A DNA stretch of 43,087 nt, taken from positions 1-43,087 of the IMG/VR virus record IMGVR_UViG_3300033153_003299; one strand, given 5' to 3'. Origin of the DNA: a virus. How positions within the stretch are numbered: the first letter of the stretch is position 1; each line of letters starts with the position of its first letter. The notes below the pieces were generated by a model. It saw nothing but the letters and a program-made list of their open reading frames with translations. It was not told the origin of the DNA and did not search any database. This document shows positions 7,465-13,485 of this stretch, piece after piece. The position numbers and the translations under genes are program-made.

Positions 7465-8073
7465 TCACTCATATTCTGCTGCCTCCTTTTGTTTTTGCCT
7501 CATCTCTGAAATCTCTGCTAGAGTCATAGCGTCTTTCGGTTGACCTGGTACCTTCGTCCATACCGCTTCGCCAGGCTTAATTAGGCACCGCTCCTCTGCG
7601 ACCTCTTTTATCATAAGCTCTCTATAGTCGTCTATGGCACGTGCCGCTATGCGTATGTCTACCATCTCTTCTTCGGTAGGCTCGTAGGTCTGTGGAAAGC
7701 TTACACTCGCATGGAGACCTGATACCTCAGGGTACCTGAGCTCTAGCTTCCTTACCAAATTATAAAAAAATGGTATCTCTACGCTACCTGGCTCTATCCA
7801 CTGATACCCTTGCCCCTTGCCCAATAAACGAATGAACAATCGCCTTCTCTTATAATAATCAATCTCTTCTTCTACTTCTTGTTTTTTTATTTTTATTTTT
7901 TCTTTAGGTTGGGTTTTAGCTGGTTTTTGGGTGGTTCTGACTCCTCCATATACTCCAGTACGTAGGTATTCTCTAGCTAATCCTGTTGAAGTAGACCCGG
8001 CAATATCGCCAGATGCTGTAACTATAAGCTCCCAAAGAGCTTCTGGAACATGTAACACGTGGTATTTAGCCAT
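7465..8073 (-). CDS. unknown early protein (202 residues)
   Basis: The N-terminal part (about 1-45) contains HVPEALWELIVTA and GLAREYLRTGVYGG, possibly a small helical DNA-binding or oligomerisation unit. A Lys/Glu-rich linker (KEKIKIKKQEVEEEID) leads to a second globular region (about 75-190) ending in a charged helix (SEMRQKQKEAAEYE). I see no enzyme motif. It overlaps the RHH-like regulator gene by TAATG, so the two are co-translated from the promoter at 8301-8328. Confidence 0.65.
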   Translation of the reverse strand: MAKYHVLHVPEALWELIVTASGDIAGSTSTGLAREYLRTGVYGGVRTTQKPAKTQPKEKIKIKKQEVEEEIDYYKRRRLFIRLLGKGQGYQWIEPGSVEIPFFYNLVRKLELRYPEVSGLHASVSFPQTYEPTEEEMVDIRIAARAIDDYRELMIKEVAEERCLIKPGEAVWTKVPGQPKDAMTLAEISEMRQKQKEAAEYE

Positions 8074-8264
8074 TATCCCTCCGTTTTTCTGTGATAATTA
8101 GACTTTAGTACGATACCCGCCTGTTTGAGCCTATAAAGCCCTTCCTTAATAAGGATGTTTGCTAGGATAGATGGGGTAACCCCTATCTCGTCCATGCCGT
8201 AAACTTCTAAGGATTGCTTTACTTCGTCTGACAAATTTACCTCTGGAACTGTTCTTTTACCCAT
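8073..8264 (-). CDS. small RHH-like DNA-binding regulator
   Basis: A 63-residue protein with a short strand-like N-terminus (RTVPEVNLSDEV), then two helices (VKQSLEVYGM and PSILANILIKEGLYRLKQ). This is the general layout of ribbon-helix-helix regulators, which bind DNA as dimers through an N-terminal beta ribbon. It is the first gene after a promoter whose -10 box is covered by an 11-base inverted repeat, so autoregulation is a reasonable inference. A strong AAAGGAGG site precedes the ATG. The fold is inferred; no exact family is recognised. Confidence 0.55.
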   Translation of the reverse strand: MGKRTVPEVNLSDEVKQSLEVYGMDEIGVTPSILANILIKEGLYRLKQAGIVLKSNYHRKTEG

Positions 8265-8285
8265 GATACCTCCTTTTTAAGTGTT

Positions 8286-8328
8286 ATAGTGTGTACACAT
8301 AGTATACACTATATATATAATTTGTCAA
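8286..8328 (-). promoter_or_regulatory. promoter with overlapping operator-like palindrome
   Basis: On the minus strand TTGACA (8323-8328), a 16-base spacer and TATACT (8301-8306) form a strong promoter. Two 11-base arms, ATAGTGTGTAC (8286-8296) and GTATACACTAT (8302-8312), are inverted with one mismatch and cover the -10 region and start point. That is the expected place for a repressor site. It drives the gene set 8264 down to about 5973. Confidence 0.7.
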
Positions 8329-8700
8329 GTAAAAGTGACCACTTTTTTATAAAAAAATATATTATATATGTATATAAAAAACAGGTCAAAACACCTACTT
8401 TACTGACTATACGTAGGTGAGGGCGTCGAAAACGGTCTAACAGGGGGGGGGTGTGGCATGTGTCCCGTGTCCCGTGCCACGGCTGAAATCCCCCAACCGC
8501 CTACGCCCCTAGGAGATACCACAATTCCAAGAAAAAGAAGAAATAAAAAAAAAAAAGAATTAATTAATCTGTTAATAATAAAAAAAAGTTTTTTTGTTTT
8601 TTACTCTTTACTGCTTTTCTAAAAAAGATTAGGCACGCGCACGCACGAGGCTTAGTAATCTATATCGTTTTTTTTTTTTTTCTTACAATTGTATAAGAAA

Positions 8701-8729
8701 TTGTTGCAAAGTGGCACGGGGCATATAGT
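8701..8729 (+). promoter_or_regulatory. possible rightward early promoter
   Basis: TTGTTG (8701-8706), a 17-base spacer and TATAGT (8724-8729) form a weak sigma-70-like pair pointing toward the early operon. The spacer contains the 15-mer GTGGCACGGGGCATA, which recurs exactly at 9651-9665. No better rightward promoter is visible before 9067. Confidence 0.3.
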
Positions 8730-8774
8730 TAAGTCCAAAAACTTTATAAGCATATGCTCATAATACAATACAAC

Positions 8775-8826
8775 CCCGGACAACCTATGACATACCCGGA
8801 CAACCTATGACATACCCGGACAACCT
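8775..8826. repeat. 20-base direct repeats (two and a half copies)
   Basis: A 20-base unit starting CCCGGACAACCT is present at 8775-8794 and 8795-8814, and its first 12 bases again at 8815-8826. The period of 20 bases is exact. Such iterons are typical binding sites for an initiator or regulator. Confidence 0.85.
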
Positions 8827-8853
8827 GTCGAAAAATCGGGCAGTTCCAAAACG

Positions 8854-8905
8854 TGTTCACATTTCGCATCATTTCGACACGGCATGTTCACATTTCGCAT
8901 CATTT
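8854..8905. repeat. 21-base direct repeats, 31-base spacing
   Basis: Two identical 21-base copies occur at 8854-8874 and 8885-8905 (core CACATTTCGCATCATTT). Their 31-base spacing is close to three helical turns, so proteins bound to both would lie on the same face. They follow the 20-base iterons and precede a short GAC-rich stretch (8909-8938). Confidence 0.85.
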
Positions 8906-9066
8906 TGCTGACCTAGACAGACCCGGACAGACCTGGACTCTCGGCGGTAAAAAAAGTTTTTGGAATGTTGGCACGGTTCATGCTTTAGAATCAGCGACGC
9001 TCAAAAATCTCAATTTGGCAAGCGTGCCACGGGGAGCAAGTGCTGAGCGGACGAAAGGGGCAAATC

Positions 9067-9366
9067 ATGGCTCAGGACAAACTTTATACAGGCGGAAAAA
9101 TCGAAGAAGGTCACTACATACAGCCAAAGCTGTATCTAGTACCAGAAACAGTAGCAACTAAGACAGACGATGGTAACCGTGAACATATACAGTTACATAG
9201 ACGCTGGAAAGGTGCTGGACGGTTCAAGCATGGCACGATGTACGCTCCTGGCGGCAAAGTGGCATTGACAGACGAGAAATTGCCTATAACATTCATGGCT
9301 GATATACGCATAGGCAAAGCTCCAAAGCCAGCCCAGAGCGATACGCTAACTAAATCAGTCGACTAA
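9067..9366 (+). CDS. first gene of the early operon, unknown function
   Basis: A 99-residue protein starting at the ATG at 9067, which has AAAGGGG six bases upstream; an in-frame upstream codon at 9040 lacks a site. It is basic, with repeated Gly/Lys turns (YTGGKIEEGHYIQ, HRRWKGAGRFKHG, YAPGGKVALTDE) that suggest a small beta-rich fold. I do not recognise it. As the first product behind the control region it may be an early host-takeover or regulatory protein. Confidence 0.7.
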   Translation: MAQDKLYTGGKIEEGHYIQPKLYLVPETVATKTDDGNREHIQLHRRWKGAGRFKHGTMYAPGGKVALTDEKLPITFMADIRIGKAPKPAQSDTLTKSVD

Positions 9367-9375
9367 CAGTAACAT

Positions 9376-9405
9376 ATATGCCCCGTGCCACGGCACGGGG
9401 CATAT
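9376..9405. promoter_or_regulatory. GC-rich perfect hairpin upstream of a gene start
   Basis: A 14-base perfect inverted repeat: ATATGCCCCGTGCC (9376-9389) and its complement at 9392-9405 with two central bases. It ends 17 bases before the next ATG and just before the AAAGGA ribosome site. There is no T-run, so it is not a classic terminator. It belongs to the family built on GGCACGGGGCA described in the findings. Confidence 0.8.
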
Positions 9406-9421
9406 CACGAAAGGATACAGT

Positions 9422-9610
9422 ATGACGTTTATCAACGACAGTAACTATCCACGGTTTAAGCGACAGTATACAGCGGCTGTATCCAGTAACAGTGCAACAT
9501 TTACGTTTAACGGTAACTTGGTACTCACGGCATATGCTAAGTATGTATGTGAGTACTACGACAACTTCAAAGGGGGCAGTGATGGTGAGTGTGAGAGTGA
9601 TAATAAGTAA
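9422..9610 (+). CDS. small unknown early protein
   Basis: A 62-residue protein with a good AAAGGA ribosome site following the hairpin at 9376-9405. It contains YPRFKRQYTAAVSSNSATFTFNGN, suggesting beta strands, then YAKYVCEYYDNF and an acidic Gly/Ser/Glu end. It overlaps the next gene by 29 bases. No family is recognised. Confidence 0.6.
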   Translation: MTFINDSNYPRFKRQYTAAVSSNSATFTFNGNLVLTAYAKYVCEYYDNFKGGSDGECESDNK

Positions 9611-9746
9611 CTACCTGGAGGCATTGGGCTTACCAGATAACGACGAACATGTGGCACGGGGCATAGAGCAGAGCATAATGCGTGATAGTGTTGGTATGTA
9701 CCGGCTTGTGAGAGATGAGGCAGAGGAGGAGGTGGCACAATGTTAG
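9582..9746 (+). CDS. small unknown early protein
   Basis: A 54-residue protein whose best start is the ATG at 9582, seven bases after AGGGGG; the open frame extends upstream but has no site there. It is acidic and mostly helical (SNYLEALGLPDNDEHVARGIEQSIM, RLVRDEAEEEVAQC). The 15-mer GTGGCACGGGGCATA lies inside it at 9651-9665. Its end overlaps the SpoVG-like gene by seven bases. Function unknown. Confidence 0.55.
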   Translation: MVSVRVIISNYLEALGLPDNDEHVARGIEQSIMRDSVGMYRLVRDEAEEEVAQC

Positions 9747-10000
9747 ACATACAGGTACAGCGTATGTACAGGTTCGATACAGACAGACCGCTTAAGGCGT
9801 TCTGTGACATAGTGATAGGCGACTGCATACTGATTAAAGGTGTGCGTGTTATGACTATGGTTAGCAAGCCTAACGAGACGTTTGTGAGTATGCCTCGTGA
9901 ACAAGGTCAAGACAGTAAGTGGTATGACGTAGTGAGGTGCCTCACACAAGAGGTGCGTGACCAGATAACGAAGGTAGTACTGGAGGCTTACAATGAGTAA
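9740..10000 (+). CDS. SpoVG-like nucleic-acid-binding protein
   Basis: An 86-residue protein that matches the SpoVG pattern: an N-terminal strand (IQVQRMYRF), LKAFCDIVIGDCILIKGVRV in the position of the conserved core hairpin, FVSMPREQ, a DVV segment, and a C-terminal helix (EVRDQITKVVLEAYNE). Bacterial SpoVG proteins bind DNA and RNA and act as global regulators. A phage copy in an early operon could alter host or phage gene expression. It is translationally coupled to both neighbours by short overlaps. The assignment is from the order of conserved segments. Confidence 0.75.
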   Translation: MLDIQVQRMYRFDTDRPLKAFCDIVIGDCILIKGVRVMTMVSKPNETFVSMPREQGQDSKWYDVVRCLTQEVRDQITKVVLEAYNE

Positions 10001-10283
10001 GCCGACAGTACAGATTGACGCACATGCACACCTATCTTGGCTATGGTCGGACATAGATGGTGCTGAGCTGGTAGACAGGATTATAGAGCTGGAGACAGAC
10101 GGCTGTGAGCCTATAGCTAAGACCATAGTAGACACGGACGACTGGCAGGACGGCTGTTACAGAAACTACACACACATAAAGAACCTGGAGGAAGTGCTAC
10201 CGTACTTCAGGTATGCACCAGACAGTGAGGACTATGACGACTGTAACATCTTCAGAGAGACATTGGCAGTACGGTGGGTATAG
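9993..10283 (+). CDS. unknown acidic early protein
   Basis: A 96-residue acidic protein (VDTDDWQDGCYRNY, PDSEDYDDCNIF). It begins inside the last codons of the SpoVG-like gene and has several Trp, Tyr and Cys residues. The N-terminal QIDAHAHLSWLW resembles the start of a metal-dependent hydrolase by chance only; the protein is far too short for that family. Not recognised. Confidence 0.6.
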   Translation: MSKPTVQIDAHAHLSWLWSDIDGAELVDRIIELETDGCEPIAKTIVDTDDWQDGCYRNYTHIKNLEEVLPYFRYAPDSEDYDDCNIFRETLAVRWV

Positions 10284-10289
10284 ATATAG

Positions 10290-10313
10290 CGTCACAGCAA
10301 CAGTGCTGTGACG
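10290..10313. promoter_or_regulatory. perfect 10-base-pair hairpin between early genes
   Basis: CGTCACAGCA (10290-10299) and TGCTGTGACG (10304-10313) flank a four-base ACAG loop. It lies in the 74-base gap after the acidic early gene and has no following T-run. Its sequence is unlike the GGCACGGGGCA hairpins. Confidence 0.7.
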
Positions 10314-10357
10314 TAACACGGGTGACCAGATACAGGCAGTAGTGCTGGAGGCATACC

Positions 10358-10543
10358 ATGATGAGTAAGTGCGGCTGGTGTGGGCTATACCACACACATT
10401 TGTACACAAAGAGACGCTGGTGTCCAGATTGCATGGACAAGTGGCACGCAACACTTTCCTACACAGTAGAGCACTTCTGCAGAGAGCAGATGAAGTGGCT
10501 TAGGACAACTAAATATCGTGAGTGCAACAGTGCACGCATGTAA
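10358..10543 (+). CDS. small zinc-ribbon-like protein next to the Ubl cassette
   Basis: A 61-residue protein with two Cys pairs, CGWC (residues 5-8) and CPDC (22-25), separated by 13 residues. This is a spacing suited to one zinc ion in a ribbon or treble-clef knuckle. A basic helical tail with many His, Trp and Arg residues follows (VEHFCREQMKWLRTTKYR). The start is one of two tandem ATGs after GGAGG. It immediately precedes the ubiquitin-like modifier gene and could be an accessory or adaptor for it; that is inference from position. Confidence 0.6.
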   Translation: MMSKCGWCGLYHTHLYTKRRWCPDCMDKWHATLSYTVEHFCREQMKWLRTTKYRECNSARM

Positions 10544-10546
10544 CAC

Positions 10547-10560
10547 GGGGCATGTGCCCC
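10547..10560. promoter_or_regulatory. short GC hairpin before the Ubl gene
   Basis: GGGGCA and TGCCCC (10547-10560) form a six-base-pair stem with a two-base centre, 18 bases before the ATG of the ubiquitin-like gene and just upstream of its AAAGGA site. It shares the GGGGCA core of the neighbouring hairpins. Confidence 0.6.
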
Positions 10561-10578
10561 ACAACAGAAAGGACTAAC

Positions 10579-10788
10579 ATGTTAGTTAAAGTCGCACCCA
10601 TGGGAGAACAAGTTGTAGAGGTAAACGTGGAACAGGGGTCAACAGTAGACCAGATTCTTAACGTAGCAGAAGTGAGCGAAAACGGACGTAGTATTACCGT
10701 GAACAACGCTCCGGCTGACCTAAGCACGACTGTAACAGACGAGAACGCTGTTATCAGCCTGGCTAACAAGAGCAAGGGTGGTTGCTAA
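10579..10788 (+). CDS. ubiquitin-like beta-grasp modifier (ThiS/MoaD/PRTRC-C type)
   Basis: A 69-residue protein from the ATG at 10579, which has a clear AAAGGA site; the open frame upstream overlaps the previous gene and is not needed. The order of elements fits a beta-grasp fold: MLVKVAPMGEQVVEVNVEQG (hairpin), STVDQILNVAEV (helix), RSITVNNAPADLSTTV (strands, as in ThiS/MoaD VNG...), DENAVISLANKSKGGC. The tail is Gly-Gly followed by one Cys, so removal of the last residue would expose the Gly-Gly that E1 enzymes adenylate. The stop codon directly abuts the next reading frame. The three genes that follow encode E2-like, JAB and E1-like proteins, which strongly supports the assignment. Its targets are unknown. 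Confidence 0.85.
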   Translation: MLVKVAPMGEQVVEVNVEQGSTVDQILNVAEVSENGRSITVNNAPADLSTTVTDENAVISLANKSKGGC

Positions 10789-10794
10789 ATGATT

Positions 10795-10848
10795 ACGGGG
10801 CACGATATACACTGGTTGTTAGACGACGCATTGTATACCGTGCCCCGT
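10795..10848. promoter_or_regulatory. long GC-rich hairpin between Ubl and E2-like genes
   Basis: ACGGGGCACG (10795-10804) pairs with CGTGCCCCGT (10839-10848); with one mismatch the stem extends by TATA/TATA to 15 pairs around a 24-base loop. It sits 24 bases before the ATG at 10873, the same layout as the hairpins at 9376, 10547 and 13486, which argues that this stretch is untranslated. Confidence 0.75.
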
Positions 10849-10854
10849 GTCACT

Positions 10855-10865
10855 AAAGAAAGGGG
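10855..10865 (+). promoter_or_regulatory. ribosome binding site that sets the E2-like start
   Basis: AAAGAAAGGGG lies seven bases before the ATG at 10873. The alternative ATG at 10789 has only GGTGG upstream and would place the hairpin inside the coding region. Confidence 0.65.
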
Positions 10866-10872
10866 TAAAGAT

Positions 10873-11937
10873 ATGGACAGTACAGATATGAACGTAGGAG
10901 ACCATGTAACCATCAACAACGAAAGCTACGGCTGGGGTGCAGTACGCCAGGGTCACATTGGCATTGTTAGAGAGATATTGAACAGTACCGTCCTGTTCCT
11001 AGACATACCTGGCGTGTTCTCTCACTGGCAATGTACGAAGAGTGACGTGACACTGGTGTCTGGGTCGTCAAACATGTCACTAAACAACTACATACAGAGA
11101 TGTACAGAGACACTACAGGACAAGAAGGCAGAGACACAGAGGTGCATAAACAGTTACGAATGTAGCTTGAAGGCGTGTACAGAATCAATTGACGGCATAG
11201 TCAAGCCCAATGGTAAGGCGTTCGAGCAGATTGCAGACAGTGTGCGAGAGATACGCATGACATACCCTAAGTTTAGCTTCATCACTAATCCTATCGTAAT
11301 ACCGTACTACATGCACGCACTACACAGGACGCTACATATAGAGATGGGAGCGTACAAAGTGGCATGCAACATGCGTGATGGCAGACACAGTACAGTCATA
11401 GAGCCGTGGGACGGTACCAACCGTACCAGAGACGGCTACCCACACCCACATGTGAACGGTGGCTATGACCCTTGCTGGGGGACGTACATGAAAGACATAA
11501 ACGAATGTTACAAGACCATAGACGTAGTACGTTATGTGAGCATAGTGCTGGACTTCCTTAGCAGCTGCGACAAAGAAGGCTGGTACATATCTGTACTGAA
11601 GTGGGCTGACCCAGACGACCTGGTAGACCTATGCTCAAGTTGTGCGTGCCATGTAGACAGCTGTGAATGTGACGAGAACAGATGCTCTGGCTGTGGTAAC
11701 GACGAAGACGACTGCGAGTGTACACGTTGCCCGGACAGTAACGATAGGCTGGACGACAACAGCTTTCCAGACATAGGCTGTGTCACATGCCCAAACCTAT
11801 GTAAGAACATACCAGCAGAGAGATGGGAATGTAACTACAACAACAGCGACGGCTACCCGTACTTCTACATACCACTATCACACTTCACACCAACAGGTAA
11901 CGAGAGCAACCACGAGTACGAAACAATAACAGACTAA
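10873..11937 (+). CDS. E2-like conjugating protein with SH3-like N-terminus and Cys-rich tail
   Basis: A 354-residue protein. Residues 6-62 (NVGDHVTINNESYGWG, VRQGHIGIVREI, a Trp/Cys pair, SDVTLV) look like a small SH3/KOW-type barrel. Residues 66-125 are helical. Residues about 130-245 have the E2 arrangement: a strand region, then HPHVNGGYDPCWG (191-203), comparable to the HPN...CL motif of E2 enzymes with C201 as candidate catalytic cysteine, then two helices (VVRYVSIVLDFLSS) and WYISVLKW. Residues 254-320 hold 14 Cys in repeats of the form CxxC...CxCx4C (CSSCACHVDSCEC, CSGCGNDEDDCEC, CVTCPNLC), likely binding two or more zinc ions. The position between modifier and JAB genes matches the E2-like PRTRC-B slot as I recall it. 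The E2 call is from motif and context; the zinc tail as a ligase-like domain is inference. Confidence 0.7.
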   Translation: MDSTDMNVGDHVTINNESYGWGAVRQGHIGIVREILNSTVLFLDIPGVFSHWQCTKSDVTLVSGSSNMSLNNYIQRCTETLQDKKAETQRCINSYECSLKACTESIDGIVKPNGKAFEQIADSVREIRMTYPKFSFITNPIVIPYYMHALHRTLHIEMGAYKVACNMRDGRHSTVIEPWDGTNRTRDGYPHPHVNGGYDPCWGTYMKDINECYKTIDVVRYVSIVLDFLSSCDKEGWYISVLKWADPDDLVDLCSSCACHVDSCECDENRCSGCGNDEDDCECTRCPDSNDRLDDNSFPDIGCVTCPNLCKNIPAERWECNYNNSDGYPYFYIPLSHFTPTGNESNHEYETITD

Positions 11938-11951
11938 GAAAGGGGCTACAC

Positions 11952-12818
11952 ATGAGCAAGAGACAGTATTTCACACCAGCAGTACCAAAGCCGAAGCCAC
12001 CAGAGACGTACAAGGTGGGTCACAAGGTATCACTAAAGATTGACGTGCAACCATACATAGAGATGAGAGAGTACGCTAAACGATTCACACCAGACGAATG
12101 TAGTGGCATGGGGCTCGTGGAACGTACCGACTACACCGACGGCAGTGTAGAGTTCACGATTACAGAAGTGTTCCTGCCTAACCAATACAACAGCGGCGGG
12201 GCTACAGACATACCTGACGACGAGATGAACAAGCTCAACACTGAGCTTGTTGTAACTGGTAAGGACACAAGTAAGCTTAAGTTCCACTGGCACAGCCATG
12301 TAGACTTCAGCGTGTTTCACAGTGGCACGGACGACGAGAACTATGACGACCTACAGTCAGGCGACTTCCTAGTGTCGCTTGTAGTAAACAACAAAGGCGA
12401 CATGCTCGGCAGCGTACACCTGTACAAACCACTACGCATTGACGTATGTAACATAGAAGTAGAAGCACCGTCCAAATGGGAGCTGGACGAGGTCACAGAC
12501 ACTAAGGTCACGGGCAACGTGGCACGGGTCAAGGAGAACGAGCCTGCACTACGCAAGAAACACGCACCAGTGTACACAGGATATGGTGGATATGGTGGCG
12601 GTGGCTACGAAGTAGGTGGTTCCTGGTCGTACAAAGAGGGCTTAGCGTACGACCCAGACTTTGAGCAGTTACTCAAAGCTGGAGAGGAAGAGGGCATAAT
12701 AACACTGTTCCTAGACGACGCTGGCACGATATACGGCTACATGAACAACAACACAGGAGAGAGCTACGAGCTCATAAGCGAGATAGACATGACACTACAC
12801 GGAGGTAAAAAGGTATGA
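11952..12818 (+). CDS. JAB/JAMM metallopeptidase (deconjugating or modifier-processing)
   Basis: A 288-residue protein with a complete JAMM zinc site: E49 in DECSGMG as the upstream glutamate, H114 and H116 in HWHSH, then S124 and D127, exactly HxH-x7-S-x2-D. JAMM enzymes cut isopeptide or peptide bonds after the Gly-Gly of ubiquitin-like proteins. Here the partner modifier ends GGC, so trimming one residue and reversing conjugation are both plausible. The first 150 residues hold the catalytic domain. A Gly/Tyr-rich linker (about 208-222) leads to a C-terminal region of about 60 residues ending LHGGKKV, itself a Gly-Gly plus three residues. A strong AAAGGGG site precedes the ATG. It ends with an ATGA overlap with the E1-like gene. 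Confidence 0.9.
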   Translation: MSKRQYFTPAVPKPKPPETYKVGHKVSLKIDVQPYIEMREYAKRFTPDECSGMGLVERTDYTDGSVEFTITEVFLPNQYNSGGATDIPDDEMNKLNTELVVTGKDTSKLKFHWHSHVDFSVFHSGTDDENYDDLQSGDFLVSLVVNNKGDMLGSVHLYKPLRIDVCNIEVEAPSKWELDEVTDTKVTGNVARVKENEPALRKKHAPVYTGYGGYGGGGYEVGGSWSYKEGLAYDPDFEQLLKAGEEEGIITLFLDDAGTIYGYMNNNTGESYELISEIDMTLHGGKKV

Positions 12819-13477
12819 CAGAACTAAGACGTTCACGACAAGCAGACCTAGTGAACCCTGATATATTTAAGAACCCCATAACCGTAATAGGTTGTGGGGC
12901 TATTGGGTCGTTCACGACACTAACACTAGCAAAGATGGGCTTTCACGACATTACTGTATACGACCACGACAGCGTCGGGGAAGAGAACATAAGCAATCAG
13001 TTTTACAGATACTTAGACATAGGTAACAACAAAGCTCAAGCACTGCAAGATATGATACAAGAGTTTGAGAACATAGACATAACGTCTAACAGCTGTAAAT
13101 GGGAACGACAGCCACTATCAGGTCACATCGTCATGGCTGTAGACAGCATGACCGTACGCAAGAACATCTTCGACGCTATACGTCGTAATGCTAACGTCAC
13201 CGGTTTCATAGACGGTCGTATGGGCGGGCAACAGGCAGAAGTGTTTACCGTAGACCTTATGCAGTCGGAACACAAACGCATATACCTGCAGTACCTATGG
13301 AGCGACGTAGAGGCGTCCGAACTACCATGCACACAGAAAGCGGTTATGTACAACGTGCTTTGGATAGCCTCACAGATAGCAAACAACACACGACTTCTTA
13401 TGGAGGGCAAGCCCATACACAACGTAATGCGTATGGACTTTGAGAACGTCAACCACATCAACGTAGTACACAAATAG
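12815..13477 (+). CDS. E1/ThiF-like ubiquitin-activating enzyme
   Basis: A 220-residue Rossmann-fold adenylating enzyme. It shows GCGAIG (26-31, GxGxxG), the acidic residue closing strand two (VYDHD, D50/D52), the E1 hallmark EENISNQFYR (N58, N61, R65), K73 in NNKAQAL, MAVDSMTVR (D110, R115) and a candidate catalytic cysteine C172 in LPCTQKAVMYNV, at the position of the ThiF/MoeB and E1 cysteine. No CxxC zinc knuckles are seen. The family adenylates the C-terminal glycine of a ubiquitin-like protein and captures it as a thioester. It is translationally coupled to the JAB gene (ATGA). The protein is small, about the size of single-domain ThiF-like E1 enzymes in bacterial and PRTRC cassettes. 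Confidence 0.9.
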   Translation: MTELRRSRQADLVNPDIFKNPITVIGCGAIGSFTTLTLAKMGFHDITVYDHDSVGEENISNQFYRYLDIGNNKAQALQDMIQEFENIDITSNSCKWERQPLSGHIVMAVDSMTVRKNIFDAIRRNANVTGFIDGRMGGQQAEVFTVDLMQSEHKRIYLQYLWSDVEASELPCTQKAVMYNVLWIASQIANNTRLLMEGKPIHNVMRMDFENVNHINVVHK

Positions 13478-13485
13478 TGGCACAT

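Larger units (their letters stand above)
8329..9066. other. divergent non-coding control region, candidate origin
   Basis: About 740 bases without a convincing gene between the leftward and rightward operons. The first part (8340-8720) is AT-rich, with homopolymer A and T runs and a run of nine G at 8442-8451; an AT-rich patch at 8565-8700 could unwind easily. The second part (8775-8905) holds the two direct-repeat sets listed separately. AT-rich DNA beside iterated sites at a point of divergent transcription is the usual build of a phage replication origin or early control region. This is inference from layout. Confidence 0.5.

Noticed and set aside
8711-8725. TGGCAC-containing motif as a sigma-54 promoter
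   Set aside because: The -24 element TGGCAC is present but no TTGC-type -12 element follows at the required distance; the same 15-mer also occurs inside a coding region at 9651.
8775-8905. Repeats as a CRISPR array
   Set aside because: The units are tandem without unique spacers of constant length, and no cas gene is present.
9993-10283. DAHAHL near the N-terminus as an amidohydrolase metal site
   Set aside because: The protein has 96 residues and none of the other metal ligands of that superfamily.
10789-10872. ATG at 10789 as the start of the E2-like protein
   Set aside because: It would place a conserved-type hairpin inside the coding region; the ATG at 10873 has a much better ribosome site. 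It remains possible, adding 28 residues.
10579-13477. Cassette as a lambda-type tail assembly unit (JAB peptidase plus ubiquitin-like TAPI protein)
   Set aside because: That unit lacks E1 and E2 proteins and belongs with long-tail tip genes; here the genes are early and the tail is short.
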